Part shown: positions 1 to 10,859 of the stretch, in pieces
Layout of the letters: each line of letters begins with the position of its first letter
Position numbering within the stretch: position 1 is the stretch's first letter
Assembly (NCBI RefSeq): GCF_022605725.1
Contig: NC_065554.1
Location: 26,865,100-26,929,099, forward strand
Direction of reading: 5' to 3'
DNA length: 64,000 nucleotides
Origin: Anthonomus grandis grandis
Lineage: Eukaryota > Arthropoda > Insecta > Coleoptera > Curculionidae
Notes under the pieces: model-generated
The model's input: only the letters and a program-made list of their open reading frames with translations
Database searches by the model: none
What the model was told of the DNA's origin: nothing
Translations under genes and position numbers: made by a program

Positions 1-330
1 TGGTTTAACACACTAAAGAGTGAGAATAACATTGACCTTTTTAATGGCTCTACAACTGCTTTTAAAAAAAAAGGTGAACCAAGCAAATTATTGGTTCTCA
101 ATTGATTACAGTTAATTCATTAAATTTCTTGATTTGATCAGTATTTTTCGGGCTGAAGGTGTTTTGGGCCAGTTTTTTTCTTTCTATTGTACTACTCATA
201 ATTACATACTTTTGGGTGGGTTTACTCTTGTTATATGCATAGTTTGTTTAAGGTTGTTAGTTGAGTTGTATTTTTTTTTGTCTTTTGTATTGGGATTTTA
301 CTGTTAGACAATAAATGAATAAATTAAAGA
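1..330 (+). other. AT-rich stretch, possible LINE 3' end
   Basis: No coding frame is visible. The stretch ends with an AATAAATGAATAAAT run near 310-325, resembling the simple A/T tails left by non-LTR retrotransposons. No reverse-transcriptase residues survive in it, so the assignment is only suggestive. Confidence 0.25.
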
Positions 331-411
331 AATGGTTGAAGTAGTTTTGCTTGATTTTATGAAAATCCTTGAGATGGCAATAATTGAACATATTAAAATT
401 GGCTAAAGCAA

Positions 412-720
412 GGAGCTCTCAGGGGTCTGTATTAAAGAAGAAGAAAACTTTATTGTTTCAACAAATAATGTTGTTATAAAAAAGCACAAACTAAATAACA
501 AATACACTAAATAAAACAAAAGCGCAATTTTTTACAAAAAATACATATATATAGAATAAAATATTAAAAATTTAAGTCAAAGCTCAAAATTGTCCTCTAA
601 ATACTCTGATAATCTATAGTAAGCCTTCCTCAACACCAAGAGCTTTAATTCCACTGCAAATTTATTCTTGCCTTTAATTTTTCGAATCAAAGAAGGAAGA
701 TGTTAACAAATTTTAAACTG
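412..720 (-). pseudogene. LINE reverse-transcriptase C-terminal remnant
   Basis: Read on the minus strand, 590-690 gives a stretch containing FAVELKLLVLRKAYYRLSEY, which resembles the C-terminal end of CR1/jockey-like LINE ORF2 proteins, where an F-x-LK-L...KAYY-x-x-x-E-x-L pattern is common. It is followed by a stop and an AT-rich 3' region ending near 420-480 in a run of A/T repeats. Only the 3' end of the element remains. It lies in the inferred first intron of the gene whose first exon is at 2866-3003. Confidence 0.5.
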
Positions 721-1019
721 GAATAAATTAAGGAATTGTTTGTTAATGTTGAGTTATAGTCAAGAGTACAATATGAGAACTTCTTGTAAAATTAGGGTTA
801 TAAGCAGCTATAACTGAATTAAATTCAGAGTGGATCAAACAACAGGTGTCTACAATAAACAAGCATGACTGTGTTAATATTTTTTGAGGTTAATAATAGT
901 AATCTTCATGTTAAACATTATATAATTTAAATATTTGGAGACAATACTTTGTGATTTAAACAAAATATCTGAAATTACTAAATGTCTAAACGAAGATCTT
1001 AAAAACGTAAATACTTAGT

Positions 1020-1340
1020 CACTGAGCATGTTAAAGCTTTTCAAAAGTATTTAGAAGTATGTAGTATCTCATTATGTACAAGACTTATAATCTAATCACA
1101 AATTGGTTCTCATTTTGACTACTGTAGAGCTTTTCTAAATATGGGTCAAAGTGAGACACTGCATAAATAGTAAAATCATTGTATGAGAGCTACTTTGTAT
1201 CAAAACAACACCCATAAAAACTATACTGCACCTTCAAATTTAATGACTATACTGCAAAGAACAACATATAAGATGCTCTGTTTTATTTTTAAATTGAAAA
1301 ATTATATGTTTACTTATTCTTGTTTTACTTGACAATGTAC
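1020..1340 (+). pseudogene. Degraded LINE reverse-transcriptase 3' fragment
   Basis: The plus strand reads in pieces as SQIGSHFDYCR and then MTILQRTTYKMLCFIFKLKN, typical of the thumb and C-terminal part of jockey/CR1-type ORF2 (a 'SHFDYC' then 'LQ...RM' layout). Several stops and frameshifts break it. It is in opposite orientation to the fragment at 412-720, so the two are separate insertions. Confidence 0.5.
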
Positions 1341-1489
1341 ATGATATATTGGAGATACAATAATTTTCATATTTAGGTTATATTTAGTTCAATTTTATTA
1401 AACTAAAACTAAAACAATATTTATACATAATAAAAAAATTAAAATTAAAATCCAATCCAACAAAAAACTTAAACAAAAAAATTATTAAT

Positions 1490-1810
1490 ATTTTGTAGAA
1501 AAACCTTTATTTTTTTATTACAGCCCTTAGTCTAGTTTCATCACCAATTTTTCACAATAACTTGCTAGCATTTTAAACCATGCTTCCCTTAATCCAGTCC
1601 AAAGTTCATCCAGATTTGATTGGTTCAGATCTTTAATTCGATTTTTTACATGTTCCTCACAGATTCTCTATAGGGTTTAGATCAGAGCTTTATACCATAT
1701 TATCTGTTAACCACTTGTTTATTAGCCTTGCAGTGATCATTATCCTGCATAAATTTCCATGGGATTGGCATAAACTCCTCAGCACAGGGTTCCATTACAT
1801 TTCACAGGAT
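1490..1810 (-). pseudogene. Tc1-family transposase remnant
   Basis: On the minus strand the pieces FMQDNDHCKAN, SDLNPIEN (with substitutions) and NRIKDLNQSNLDELWTGLRE can be recognised across frames. They match the C-terminal half of Tc1-like transposases: the second catalytic D in QDND, then the P-I-E-N motif holding the third acidic residue. Frameshifts and stops are frequent and no terminal inverted repeats were found, so it is an old dead copy. It sits in the inferred intron of the left-edge gene. Confidence 0.55.
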
Positions 1811-1829
1811 GTCTTTGTAAACTTAATAT

Positions 1830-2860
1830 TGTTCCATTATGCAATGGAATATCAAAATATTTGACTAAATTTTTATATGTAGGAAATATCAAAAAATATT
1901 TGCTGCAATATTAAAGAGATAAAAAAAAATATTTTGTTACTGATTTGACATACAAGGTGTGCTATTTATATGACCATAGACATAAACTATTTAAAAACAA
2001 TCCTAGACATTAAAAAGAGTGCACTTCTTTAAAATCTCAATTTGCATGTATTGTAAAACTCTATAGGCTTTAGCGTTACTTGTAACCTAATTGTAAAAGC
2101 CTATTTTTGCTGATAAAGCTTTTCATATAGTTTTATTTATTACTGGGTTATTCTATGTAGCACACATTTTGGGTTTTGACCTCAAATACCACTTCTTTAA
2201 TTACATTCTTTGATAGTCAAGATTGAGATTGTATTCACATATTCAAATTATATTATATTTTATATTAATTTTTTATGTATTTTAAGTACAGTTTGTCATA
2301 TAGCCAAAGTTTTCACGACAAAAGTTATGTTCTATGTTTGGAATTTAAATTTAAGGTATAAATTACTGGTATTAAAATATTTCTAATATATAGCCAGCGC
2401 ATTTTGAAAATTGACAAATTTGATTTCTATTTAAATGAATAAAATTTACTTTAGATTTTGATATTGGTAAGTTTGGATTGTATTATATGAATAGATAAGC
2501 TCAATCCAGTTTCTTGAAACATTCATTGGAAACACTGATAGCTGCAACAAAGGATGACAGGAATCTGCATTTGCAGAACACACACATGATATAAATGGAG
2601 TATCCCGACAAACTGATTATGTTTAACTCTCCATGCTAACTTTAAACTGTACATATATGTCATCAGTCAGATTATAATATGAATATTTTAAAGCTATTAT
2701 TATATTACAAATGATATAAACATAATTGTGTTATTATTTTATATTAATAACTACTGGCTTTACCTTTTTAATTGCACAACTTATCTCATGGTAACCTCAT
2801 ACTATTAAATACTAATTGAAATGTTGATAAATGTTTGAGTAACTTAAAACACTGTATTGA
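1830..2860. other. AT-rich intron sequence, nothing recognised
   Basis: Very AT-rich, with no coding frame, no inverted-repeat element and no RNA gene that I can support. It is read as part of intron 1 of the minus-strand gene starting at 3003. Confidence 0.4.
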
Positions 2861-2865
2861 CTTAC

Positions 2866-3003
2866 CTGCTGACCTGCAGCAAATTGCTGATGACCCTCAT
2901 CGGCTAAAATGTATCTAACAGCATTTTCCTGACCACTAAAAAACTGCCTTTGAGAATCTGTACTATTCTCATTTGTACTTAACACTTCAAAGTACTGGGC
3001 CAT
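2866..3003 (-). CDS. First coding exon of an unidentified gene
   Basis: An ATG at 3003-3001 opens a 46-codon exon that ends exactly at a strong donor: CAGCAG then GTAAGT at 2865-2860, phase 0. The peptide begins MAQYFEVLST and is rich in Q, E and S, with a region VRYILADEGHQQFAAGQQ. I do not recognise the family; the hydrophilic, glutamine-rich character would suit the N-terminus of a nuclear regulator, but this is a guess. A second splice signal upstream at 3424 fits a 5' UTR exon, supporting a real transcript on this strand. All later exons lie beyond the left edge. Confidence 0.55.
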
Positions 3004-3423
3004 TGTTATTTATGGGTTCTTTATATTCAGGGCATTTCCCAAAGCTAAAATGAGGTTATGTAGTAAATGCAACAATAACAGATTGAGGATTTAAGCTTTA
3101 TTTGATCAGTAACATAAGTGGTATGCTCTTTTTAAGAGTTATAGAGCTACTTTCAATGTGTCAATTTACTAGAGCGGCATTTTATTTTAGAAATCAGTGA
3201 GCCCTAACAATTAAAATTATGGTGCAATATTATAATAGAATTTCCTTTAAAACATATTTTTCTTGTAATAAGTGTCAGATAGATCAAAAATCCATGCCAA
3301 TGCTTTGTTAAAAAGTCCCTTTAAAGTAGTAAAATTTGTTGATTTCATTGACCCCTAGTCAACACAATATAGAGGATTTCTGGATTACACAACAAGGAAG
3401 AGTGTCCTAATGCATTAGCTTAC

Positions 3424-3510
3424 CTGCAATTCTTGGTCCTGATGTTCTCGATCAATTTCCGATAATTTCAACTAGAATTCACAGAAAATCGCTACGATTC
3501 TTTGGGATAC
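3424..3510 (-). other. Probable 5' UTR exon of the left-edge gene
   Basis: The minus strand has a good donor, TTGCAG then GTAAGC, with the exon ending at 3424. A matching acceptor (TTTTAG) lies near 3047-3052, upstream of the ATG at 3003. The exon has no ATG. The upstream limit is not determined; 3510 is an estimate. Confidence 0.4.
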
Positions 3511-3809
3511 ACACTGAATGTAGATGAACAAAAATGGCGTGCCCTTCTAGTAATCAATGGCTGCCAACCCGAACGCAGATCGTTACGTTGGTTAATTGAA
3601 TAGCGTGAACTTACAAAATACACTATTTTATGATAAACGACGAATCCAACAATGATTTCACATACTTAAAGCACCCGAAATCCCTTGCTTTTAGAGGAAA
3701 AATTGTAATAAAACACACGGTGATCAAAGACGAAGTCGCTTGCGTAGTGACGTATTGCGTCGTTGCCGTAATGACAGAAGGTTTGTGGTAGCGGGGATTC
3801 GACCGCGGC

Positions 3810-4830
3810 GGGAGATTTGAATTTTAACCGACGACCAATCAAACGTCCCTTCAATGTCATGTGGGTTTTACGACCGTTTTGATTGGTGACACTTTGTTTA
3901 CATGTAACCATGGTGATTAGGTGTGACTCGTTTCGATTGGCGGGGGGTTTTGAATGGTTTTCGCGGGCCATCAAGCAATTTTACACACATTTTGCTAAAT
4001 ATTAATTGATTTTTGAAAATTTTGGCTGAATTGTAAGGGAATTATGCATGATTATTGATTTTAGTAAGCGTTGACTGTGGATTCGTGTTTTTAAAAGGTT
4101 TTTCTGAAAATTCGTCAACATAACCTAAAAAGGAAGCGGTTTCTAACCTTAAAAATGGCACGTGCTGTCAAAAATGGCCGGAAAAGTGGCAACGGTGGAA
4201 AGTGGTTCCTGTTTTCAAAACAAAATGCATGGGCGTACCAGATAGGTATTCAGAAATTGAAAAATGATGGTTTATAATAATAAATATTTCCAATATATCT
4301 ATATATATATATGTACGTATGTAATATACATATTTCAGGTGATTTAAATAATTATAAAGTCGTACACACCAAATATATACTAAATTTGAATGTCAATCAA
4401 CTGTCACTCAAGTGTCAAAGATGTCATAAGTGGCTGTGATTGGTTGCATGTTTAAAGTGTTTTCGCGGTTTATTGTTTAATATTTGCTATTGATTAAAAA
4501 AAAACAGTTTTTTTGACGATTTAGCATAAATTTTATTTTATTATAATTTTTCTCCATATAAATAAAAAAATTACCACAGTATTTATGAAGGAATCCTAAG
4601 CCGAGGTTCCAAGCTTTTACGTCAAACGTCACCTCGATGTCATATGCTAAGTTTTTTTTGACGGTTTTGATTTGTGGTTCATTTACACGTAACCATGGTG
4701 ATAATGGGTGTAAATCGTTTTGATTGGTGAAGTGTTTCAAATTTTTGAATTATGTTCGCGGGTTATATAACAGGCAAGTACGAAATTTTCACATATTTTG
4801 TGAAACACTACAATTTTTGATTAAATTATC
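3810..4830. repeat. Triplicated CCAAT-rich promoter-like segment
   Basis: Three diverged direct copies of a segment occur at about 3830-4015, 4430-4500 and 4615-4830. Shared landmarks are AACCATGGTGAT, GATTGGTGA or GATTGGCGG (inverted CCAAT boxes), TTCGCGG and a closing TTGATTTTTG or TTGATTAAA. They lie just upstream of the 5' UTR exon at 3424, so they are the likely promoter area of that gene and possibly of a divergent transcript. The open frame over 3666-3974 is a by-product of this GC-richer sequence. Confidence 0.5.
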
Positions 4831-6005
4831 TATGTTTAGTATAAACGTATATAAGAATGGATACTTAAAATGGATGGAAAATGCAAGGTTTCGAATGTCT
4901 GGAAACTTCAAGGTGTTGTGACGGATAGATCGATTAACAAAACTGTATAAATATTATATAGAGTTATTGAATCAAGAACCAATAAAAATAACATGAATGT
5001 CCATTCTTTGTACCTATTTAGACATAATGGATTGACGTAATTCTGGATATACCCCTTGGACCTCCTGTGTGTTATCTGGTTAAGGAATGCATTGCAGAAA
5101 TAGGAAAAGGCCACATTGTGATATAACGACTTTATACTTTTATTTCCTTGGAAATTAAATTGTTAATGTGATCACGCACTGCATTCGTCCTTCCGAAAAA
5201 CTGTACGAATTCATATTGCGTCCGACTTTTTTAAAGGCAAATATATTTACAAAACCTAACATTAAGACAGTTTAAAAGAACATAATACATTTAGGAATTA
5301 AAAAGTTAAAACTACATTATAGGACAACGTTATTACATGTACATAAGCCCAAAAGTTCATACTTCACTTCCCAATTAAATTAACTAATAAATTCAATTTA
5401 TTTATTAAAGTTACAACATAGAAAATGGAACAAACAAAAGTAAAAAACTCCAAGTCGTATGTATTCCAGGTTTTACAAGGAAAACACCGGTGTGTCGTAT
5501 ATAAAACTCTTATATTGTAGGAACTAAGAAAAATGCCAGGGTAATCTAAAATCCGAGGCTCGTGATGTATTGACACCGAAATATACTTTGCTTGCTTTCA
5601 GGTTATTTCGGTAAAAGTGGGAGGCGGCTTCATGTATCTCTCTTTTTCCCGTTGGAAGTGTATAGGTCTTTTTCTATTAAACCAATTGAAGCAAGGTTAA
5701 AGATTTCTGTATACAAAATTTATTTTCTTAAATTCTCAAAGTCAAAAATTCAAAATTCAGTTTAAAGCAGTTCAAATTCAAGTCTCAAGACTTAGGATGA
5801 CGAAAAATTAATTTAGAAAAAAAAATATTCCTAAAAGCTGTCAAACTGGTAAAGCCTTCCTTGCTTTAAATAAAATAATCCATTTTTTTTTAAATTCTTG
5901 CTTACTCACGCTTTTGTGGGTTAATACTATCATTTTCAATATTTAAAGGACATTTATATTAAAGGACATACACATTTTATTATGGCACTATAAAAGAAAT
6001 TTAGC
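4830..6005. other. No gene recognised
   Basis: AT-rich intergenic sequence with short chance frames only. A slightly GC-richer patch near 5590-5680 shows no motif that I can name. Confidence 0.4.
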
Positions 6006-6009
6006 TTTT

Positions 6010-6255
6010 ATAAGAAAAAATATAATTTGCCTTAAAAACGTCCTTCGTAGCCAATAAGATTATGCACAATTTTATTTAGGTTCTCACTTATCGGCCCTAT
6101 TGTGAGTCAAAACAGTAATTTTTGACGTTTAATAAGTACATTTTATCAACATACTGTAAAATAAATTTAATTTTTTTAAAAGAAAAATATAATTTACCAT
6201 TAGAAACGTCGTTCGTATTCAATAAGGTTATGCATGGTTTCATAAATAATAAATG
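6010..6255. repeat. Two-copy direct repeat next to the ribozyme
   Basis: Segments at about 6015-6075 and 6178-6240 share the order AAAAATATAATTT, then AAACGTC-TTCGTA, then CAATAAG-TTATGCA. The repeats are about 165 bp apart and run up to the hammerhead motif at 6314, so they may be part of the same small retroelement. Confidence 0.4.
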
Positions 6256-6313
6256 TAAGTAAACGTAAATGTTTCGTAAATAATAACTGTTGTAATGTGA
6301 TCTGTGTAGGTCT

Positions 6314-6355
6314 AGGCCTGATGAAGCTCCGATAGGAGCGAAACACGTGTAGCTT
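6314..6355 (+). ncRNA. Hammerhead ribozyme, type I with minimal stem III
   Basis: All core blocks are present in order on the plus strand: AGGC (stem I, 6314-6317), CTGATGA (6318-6324), stem II GCTCC-GATA-GGAGC (6326-6339, perfect 5-bp helix with a 4-nt loop), GAAA (6340-6343), CAC/GTG (6344-6349, a minimal stem III), UA at the expected cleavage site (6350-6351) and GCTT (6352-6355), which re-pairs with AGGC in stem I. Hammerheads with a very short stem III are known from Penelope-like elements and related small retroelements in animals; they are thought to act in cis on the element's RNA. No Penelope reverse transcriptase is visible nearby. Confidence 0.8.
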
Positions 6356-6715
6356 TTTAAGAAAGTATATATAGGTACATATGTTTAATGAGACCCTGAC
6401 TTGAAGCTATTTACTTTTGTTTTGTTATTGCATCAGAATATAACGTTCTTTATTATTACGTACGTAATATTCTTATGCAACCCAATTCAGACTATATACA
6501 TGTGGAACTTCTAAATTTAAATTTTATTTACTAAGTTAGCAGCTTAAAATGCAGAGACAGTAGAAGAGCACAAGTAAAAAATCTGTCAGGATAATTCTTA
6601 TTATCGTTACTAGTTTGAATATGATTTGTTTTAAATATACATATATATCTATCGATTGGAAATCTTTTAGCTATAGGTATTTTCATTTTAATCGTGTATA
6701 TTTTATTGATTTTAC

Positions 6716-6734
6716 TAATAATAATAATAATAAC
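6716..6734 (-). repeat. (ATT)n microsatellite tail of the LINE
   Basis: Six tandem ATA/AAT units on the plus strand form the 3' tail of the minus-strand LINE, as is usual for elements ending in simple repeats. Confidence 0.6.
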
Positions 6735-7356
6735 GTTTATTAAACAATATACATAATATACTTATTAACCAATACAATAAATAAAAAATATAAACGTTTA
6801 GAAATATCACTGAAGCACACTATAAGCACTTGTGCGTGATTTGTGGTTACATAATCGGATAATGTCAAATTTAGGTAATTATGTCCTTATTGGGTTGGGT
6901 TGGGGTTCAGGGTACACTGAGAACAATATAAACCTGTAAGTTGATATTTCGAAACACCCCTAAACAAATAGCATCTATTGGATGTATTTAAGATTGATTA
7001 AATCATTAAAAACTTCTCTACCTTTCAAAAATATCCAGTTTTTGGCTTTGCGTTTAAAAGAGTTAAAGCCTTCAACTATCCTTATATCATTTGAGAGCAT
7101 GTTATACAATCTCGGAGCAAAATATTTTAAGCTCCTCTGTCCATGAGTTTTACCGAGTCGTGGTTGGATATGCCAAGTTGTTTTGCCTAGTAGATGAATT
7201 TTGGTTGATATTTAACTCTATCTTGTTTTTATTTATATGACTGTTGACGCAAATCTAATATCTTACTTTCAGAAAAAAAGTTATCAGTGGGATATATTCG
7301 GTCTCTGCCAAAAATGATTTTTAAAAACCATTTTTGAATTGATTTTAATTTTTGTA

Positions 7357-9131
7357 TACAGTGTGGTGACTTTAACTGGAATAAATTCAGTTAAAACTAA
7401 TCAAATTGTATCTAGCAAAATTCCTGAGACCCGTCGATTTTTGTTTATTTTTTTTCACATTTCAAGATAGTTTTTGTATTTTTTCACCTACAGGGGGGGT
7501 CCAAATTAACCCCAACTTTTTTTTTTTTCAAATGTAAAGCCACTTTTTTTAAACTCTCATTGAAAAGAGCCCTTTTTCCTGATTAAATTGCCCTATTTAC
7601 TTTTGTGATTATCTAAAGGAGAAATACGAAAAAAAAAATAAAAACCATTAAATTATTAAAAGTCTCGAAATATTTTGTGTTGGTAAATTTTTGGCGTGTT
7701 TGTTTATTTTATTGGTATCGAGACATTTCCTGACATTGTTGTAGTGTCACTGTTAAAGTGAATTTCAACCAGTTGTTAAATAAGTTAACTTATATTGAAA
7801 AAATGCCTTATTTATCTATAAAATGCCTTTAATCCCACAAGATTGAAATCTTAATGATGATTGGTTATGGGGACAGAAGTCGTACTCAGCTAGAGGTTGT
7901 CCACTTATTCAGGCAGAAATATCCAGTTTTGCCATCTATTAACCAAGGTACGGTTAGTAAAATCGAAAGCAGATTTCGAGAAGTTGGGCACTTGAGGGAT
8001 GTTTCAAGACAAAGGTCTTCTAAAATCGATGAAAACACGAAATTAAATGTATTGTTAGCGATGGAAGAAAATCCGGTAACTGCAGCCAGAAGAGTAGCTC
8101 GCGAAAACTCTATTCATCATAAATCTGTGCTAAAAATTTTAAAAAGTGCAAACAAACGACCTTTTAAAATGCAACCCGTTCAAGAGTTATTGGAAGACGA
8201 TCTAGATCGCAGAATTCAGTTCTGTGAATTAATGATGAACGCCATTGACGAAAATCGCATATCTTCGGAGTGGATCCTTTTTTCTGATGAGGCTACATTC
8301 ACCCTAAATGGCCATGTTAATAAGCAGAACTGTCGCTACTGGTCTGACGAGAACCCACACTGGGTAAGGGAAACTAATACACAATATCCCCAGAAAACTA
8401 ATGTTTGGCAAGTTATAGGGCCCATATTCTTTAATGATACTTTAACTGGGAAAAGATATCTAGAATTTCTTGAACATCAACTAGTTCCAGTCTTACGTGC
8501 CTTATATCCGAGTCAGTTCGATCCAGATTTGTATGATGAAAGAATCTGGATGCAACAAGATGGTGCTCCCCCATATTATGCCCGTAATGTACGCCAGTAT
8601 TTAGATGACAATTTCCCAAACAGATGGATTGGTAGAAGTATGGGGACATTTGAAAAGTCAAATTTATATGAGCAAACCAGGAAACCTAGACGAACTCAAA
8701 GAACGTATTAGGCAAGAAATCCGACAAATATCTCCAGAAGTGTTAGAAAATGTCAGAAAAGAATTTTATTATCGTCTTGGGCTTTGCCAACAAGTAAATG
8801 GTGCTCATTGTGAGCACCTTGTACATTAAACGCAACTTTTAATAATTTAATGTTTTTTTTTCGTATTTCTCCTTTAGATAATCACAAAAGTAAATAGGGC
8901 AATTTAATCAGGAAAAAGGGCTCTTTTCAATGAGAGTTTAAAAAAAAGTGGCTTTCCATTTGAAAAATAAAGTTGGGGTTAATTTTGACCTCCCCTGTAG
9001 GTGAAAAAATACAAAAACTATCTTGAAATGTGAACAAAAATAAACAAAAATCGACGGGTCTCAGGAATTTTGCGAGATAAATTTTGATTAGTTTTAACTG
9101 AATTTATTCCAGTTAAAGTCACCGCACTGTA
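7357..9131 (+). mobile_element. Mariner-family transposon with ~270-bp inverted repeats
   Basis: Ends read TACAGTGTGGTGAC and GTCACCGCACTGTA, flanked by TA target duplications (7355-7356, 9132-9133). The inverted repeats extend about 270 bp inward, to near 7640 and 8855, with few differences. The element carries a decayed transposase (7854-8829) and sits inside the LINE at 6712-10850, which proves that it inserted later. Confidence 0.85.
7854..8829 (+). pseudogene. Mariner (DD41D-like) transposase, frameshifted
   Basis: An N-terminal helix-turn-helix region with GTVSKIESRF is followed by the catalytic core: FSDEATFTLNGHVNKQNCRY holds the first D, and WMQQDGAPPYYARN the second. After WIGR (about 8625) the frame shifts and continues as WGHLKSQIYMSKPGNLDELK to a stop at 8829. 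A deletion at this junction removed the segment that carries the third catalytic acid, so the enzyme is dead. A second deletion near 8410 joins NVW directly to VIGPIFF. The closest relative in the window is the transposase at 13419-14493. Confidence 0.8.
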
Positions 9132-9727
9132 TATGTTTCAGAAACGCTTCCCCATCCCAAAATACCATAAACTAAATTACTTTGTACAAGAGACTTATAT
9201 ACAATCTTTAGATGTTCGGTAGTCAAAAAGTCTCGAAGGTACATAAATTTTGAGAGAAGTCCCCTTAACTTCTGAACCATTTCATCGACATGAAGGTCCC
9301 ATTTCAATAAATTGTCAATTTTAATACCGAGATATTTAAAAGATGTTGCTTCGGATATTTCACAATCCCCAATCTTAATGTTGCCAAGCCTTTGAAGGGA
9401 ACTTCTGTAAGTTGCAAAAGACATGTAGTTAGTTTTTTGTATATTTAAAGTTAATTTATTGTGTTGAAACCAGTTTTTTAATTCCACAAAGTCTTTTTTA
9501 ATTTGGGTTATAATTTGCCAAGACTTTGATCTACAGAGTAAAGGGGTGTCATCTGCAAAACTAACCAGCGTTCCATTTAGTTTAGTTTAAGCATATCGTT
9601 TACATAAACCGTAAAAAGTAAAGGACCCAACACAGTTCCCTGGGGTACTCCATACCTAACATCTCTTTCACTGCTTATGGTTCCATTAAAGTCAACACGC
9701 TGCGTTCTATTTGTAAGGTAGCTTTTA

Positions 9728-10556
9728 AGCCGCGTATCCACCTGACAAACGGAACGTTTAGAAACATTTGCAATCGTTTACAAACACGATGTTTATCCGG
9801 TGGATACGTCGGTCACTCACATTTGCAGGCGTTTGTCACTGTTTCGCGAAAAGTCGGTAACTTCAAAGGATTTGACTTGTTTGTGGATTTCTGCCTGATT
9901 TTAGTGGAGACGCGATATTCTACGTTTGTAGATAAATAGATATTTACATAGCTCGCTAATGCTTTCATGATGGCGGCACATACTTCAGGAATTATTCTAG
10001 AAATGAGCTGCTTCGAAACTCTGAAGAGGTACATAAGACTGGCATAGGAATCTCCTGTCGGTAGAAAGCGAAGTGTGATGGCCCGTCTAATTTCGGCAGA
10101 GACGCACTCTCGATAGTTCGTGTCAATTTTAGATATTTCTGGAGAAATTCTCGAGAGCAGACAATCAAAATCTCTTGGCGAAACTCGAGTAAAATTTTCG
10201 AATAAGCTACTCCTGTCAGTTTTGATATCACAAATCAGCTGCATAGAAACTCTAGTTTTTAAAAAATGAGACATCCAAAATCTATGTTTCCTTCTTTTCT
10301 TTTTCTATTAGTGCACAAAATACTAATGCAGCACAAGCGACAAGTTTCTTTCTACTTAACGGGGCCATTTTTACAATTTTTCTATTCTCGGTTTTCCTCA
10401 AAATAAAAAAAGACCTGGATACGCGACAAACGCTCTCAAAACTGCTTTGTGAACAATTTCAAACAACATTGTGCTGATCGGTGGGTACTTCGTTTTGCAA
10501 GCGTTTATCAATATTCGCAAACGTTTACAAATGTTAATAACAGTGGATACGCGGCT
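9728..10556 (-). mobile_element. PIF/Harbinger-type element, internally deleted
   Basis: Terminal inverted repeats AGCCGCGTATCCAC (9728) and GTGGATACGCGGCT (ending 10556) are flanked by the 3-bp target duplication TTA (9725-9727, 10557-10559), as expected for PIF/Harbinger elements. Total length is 829 bp, far short of an autonomous copy. It interrupts the LINE at 6712-10850. Confidence 0.8.
9813..10274 (-). pseudogene. Truncated Harbinger transposase (HARBI1-like)
   Basis: The minus-strand frame contains ITLRFLPTGDSYASLMYLFR followed by VSKQLISRIIPEVCAAI, the conserved segment upstream of the DDE nuclease of PIF/Harbinger transposases. The catalytic DDE part is missing because the element is internally deleted, so the product cannot be an active nuclease. 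Confidence 0.75.
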
Positions 10557-10859
10557 TTAGGCAAATCGAAAACTTTGCCTCGGAGTCCACAGCGGTGTAG
10601 AGTATCTCATGACAGACAGTATCAAATGCATCAGATATCTGTGATGTTAAAAGTTATTGCAAAAGAAATTGCATCCTGCGTAGATCTTCCCTCCCTGAAA
10701 CCAAATTGCAAGTCTGATAAAACATAGTTATAGTTAAATAATTTGTCATTCTTTTTTTAATTAATCGCTCAAAAACTTTTGAAAATGTTGACAAAAGTGA
10801 GACAGGGTCTGTAATTTGATATTTCTGTTTTATCGCCATCTTTATATAACGTTTTAAGG

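Larger units (their letters stand above)
6712..10850 (-). mobile_element. LINE (jockey/CR1-like) with two nested insertions
   Basis: A minus-strand LINE whose pieces read in order. At 10839-10654 is the finger region SLLSTFSKVFERLIKKRM; near 9660-9640 the palm motif YGVPQGTVLGPLLF; at 9487-9119 the C-terminal RT part with FKYLGIKIDNLLKWDLHV; after the mariner, 7356-6960 continues the same protein (QKWFLKIIFGRDR). The 3' end is marked by an (ATT)n tail at 6716-6734. The reading frame is broken by frameshifts, a mariner (7357-9131) and a Harbinger element (9728-10556). The insertion order is clear: LINE first, DNA transposons later. The 5' limit is uncertain. Confidence 0.75.

Noticed and set aside
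3666..3974. 102-codon minus-strand open frame
   Set aside because: Falls in the triplicated CCAAT-rich segment; no domain, no splice context, and not conserved between the copies.
4155..4280. Plus-strand ATG with MARAVKNGRKSGNGG
   Set aside because: Short, basic, low complexity, stops quickly; no donor site or second exon could be shown.
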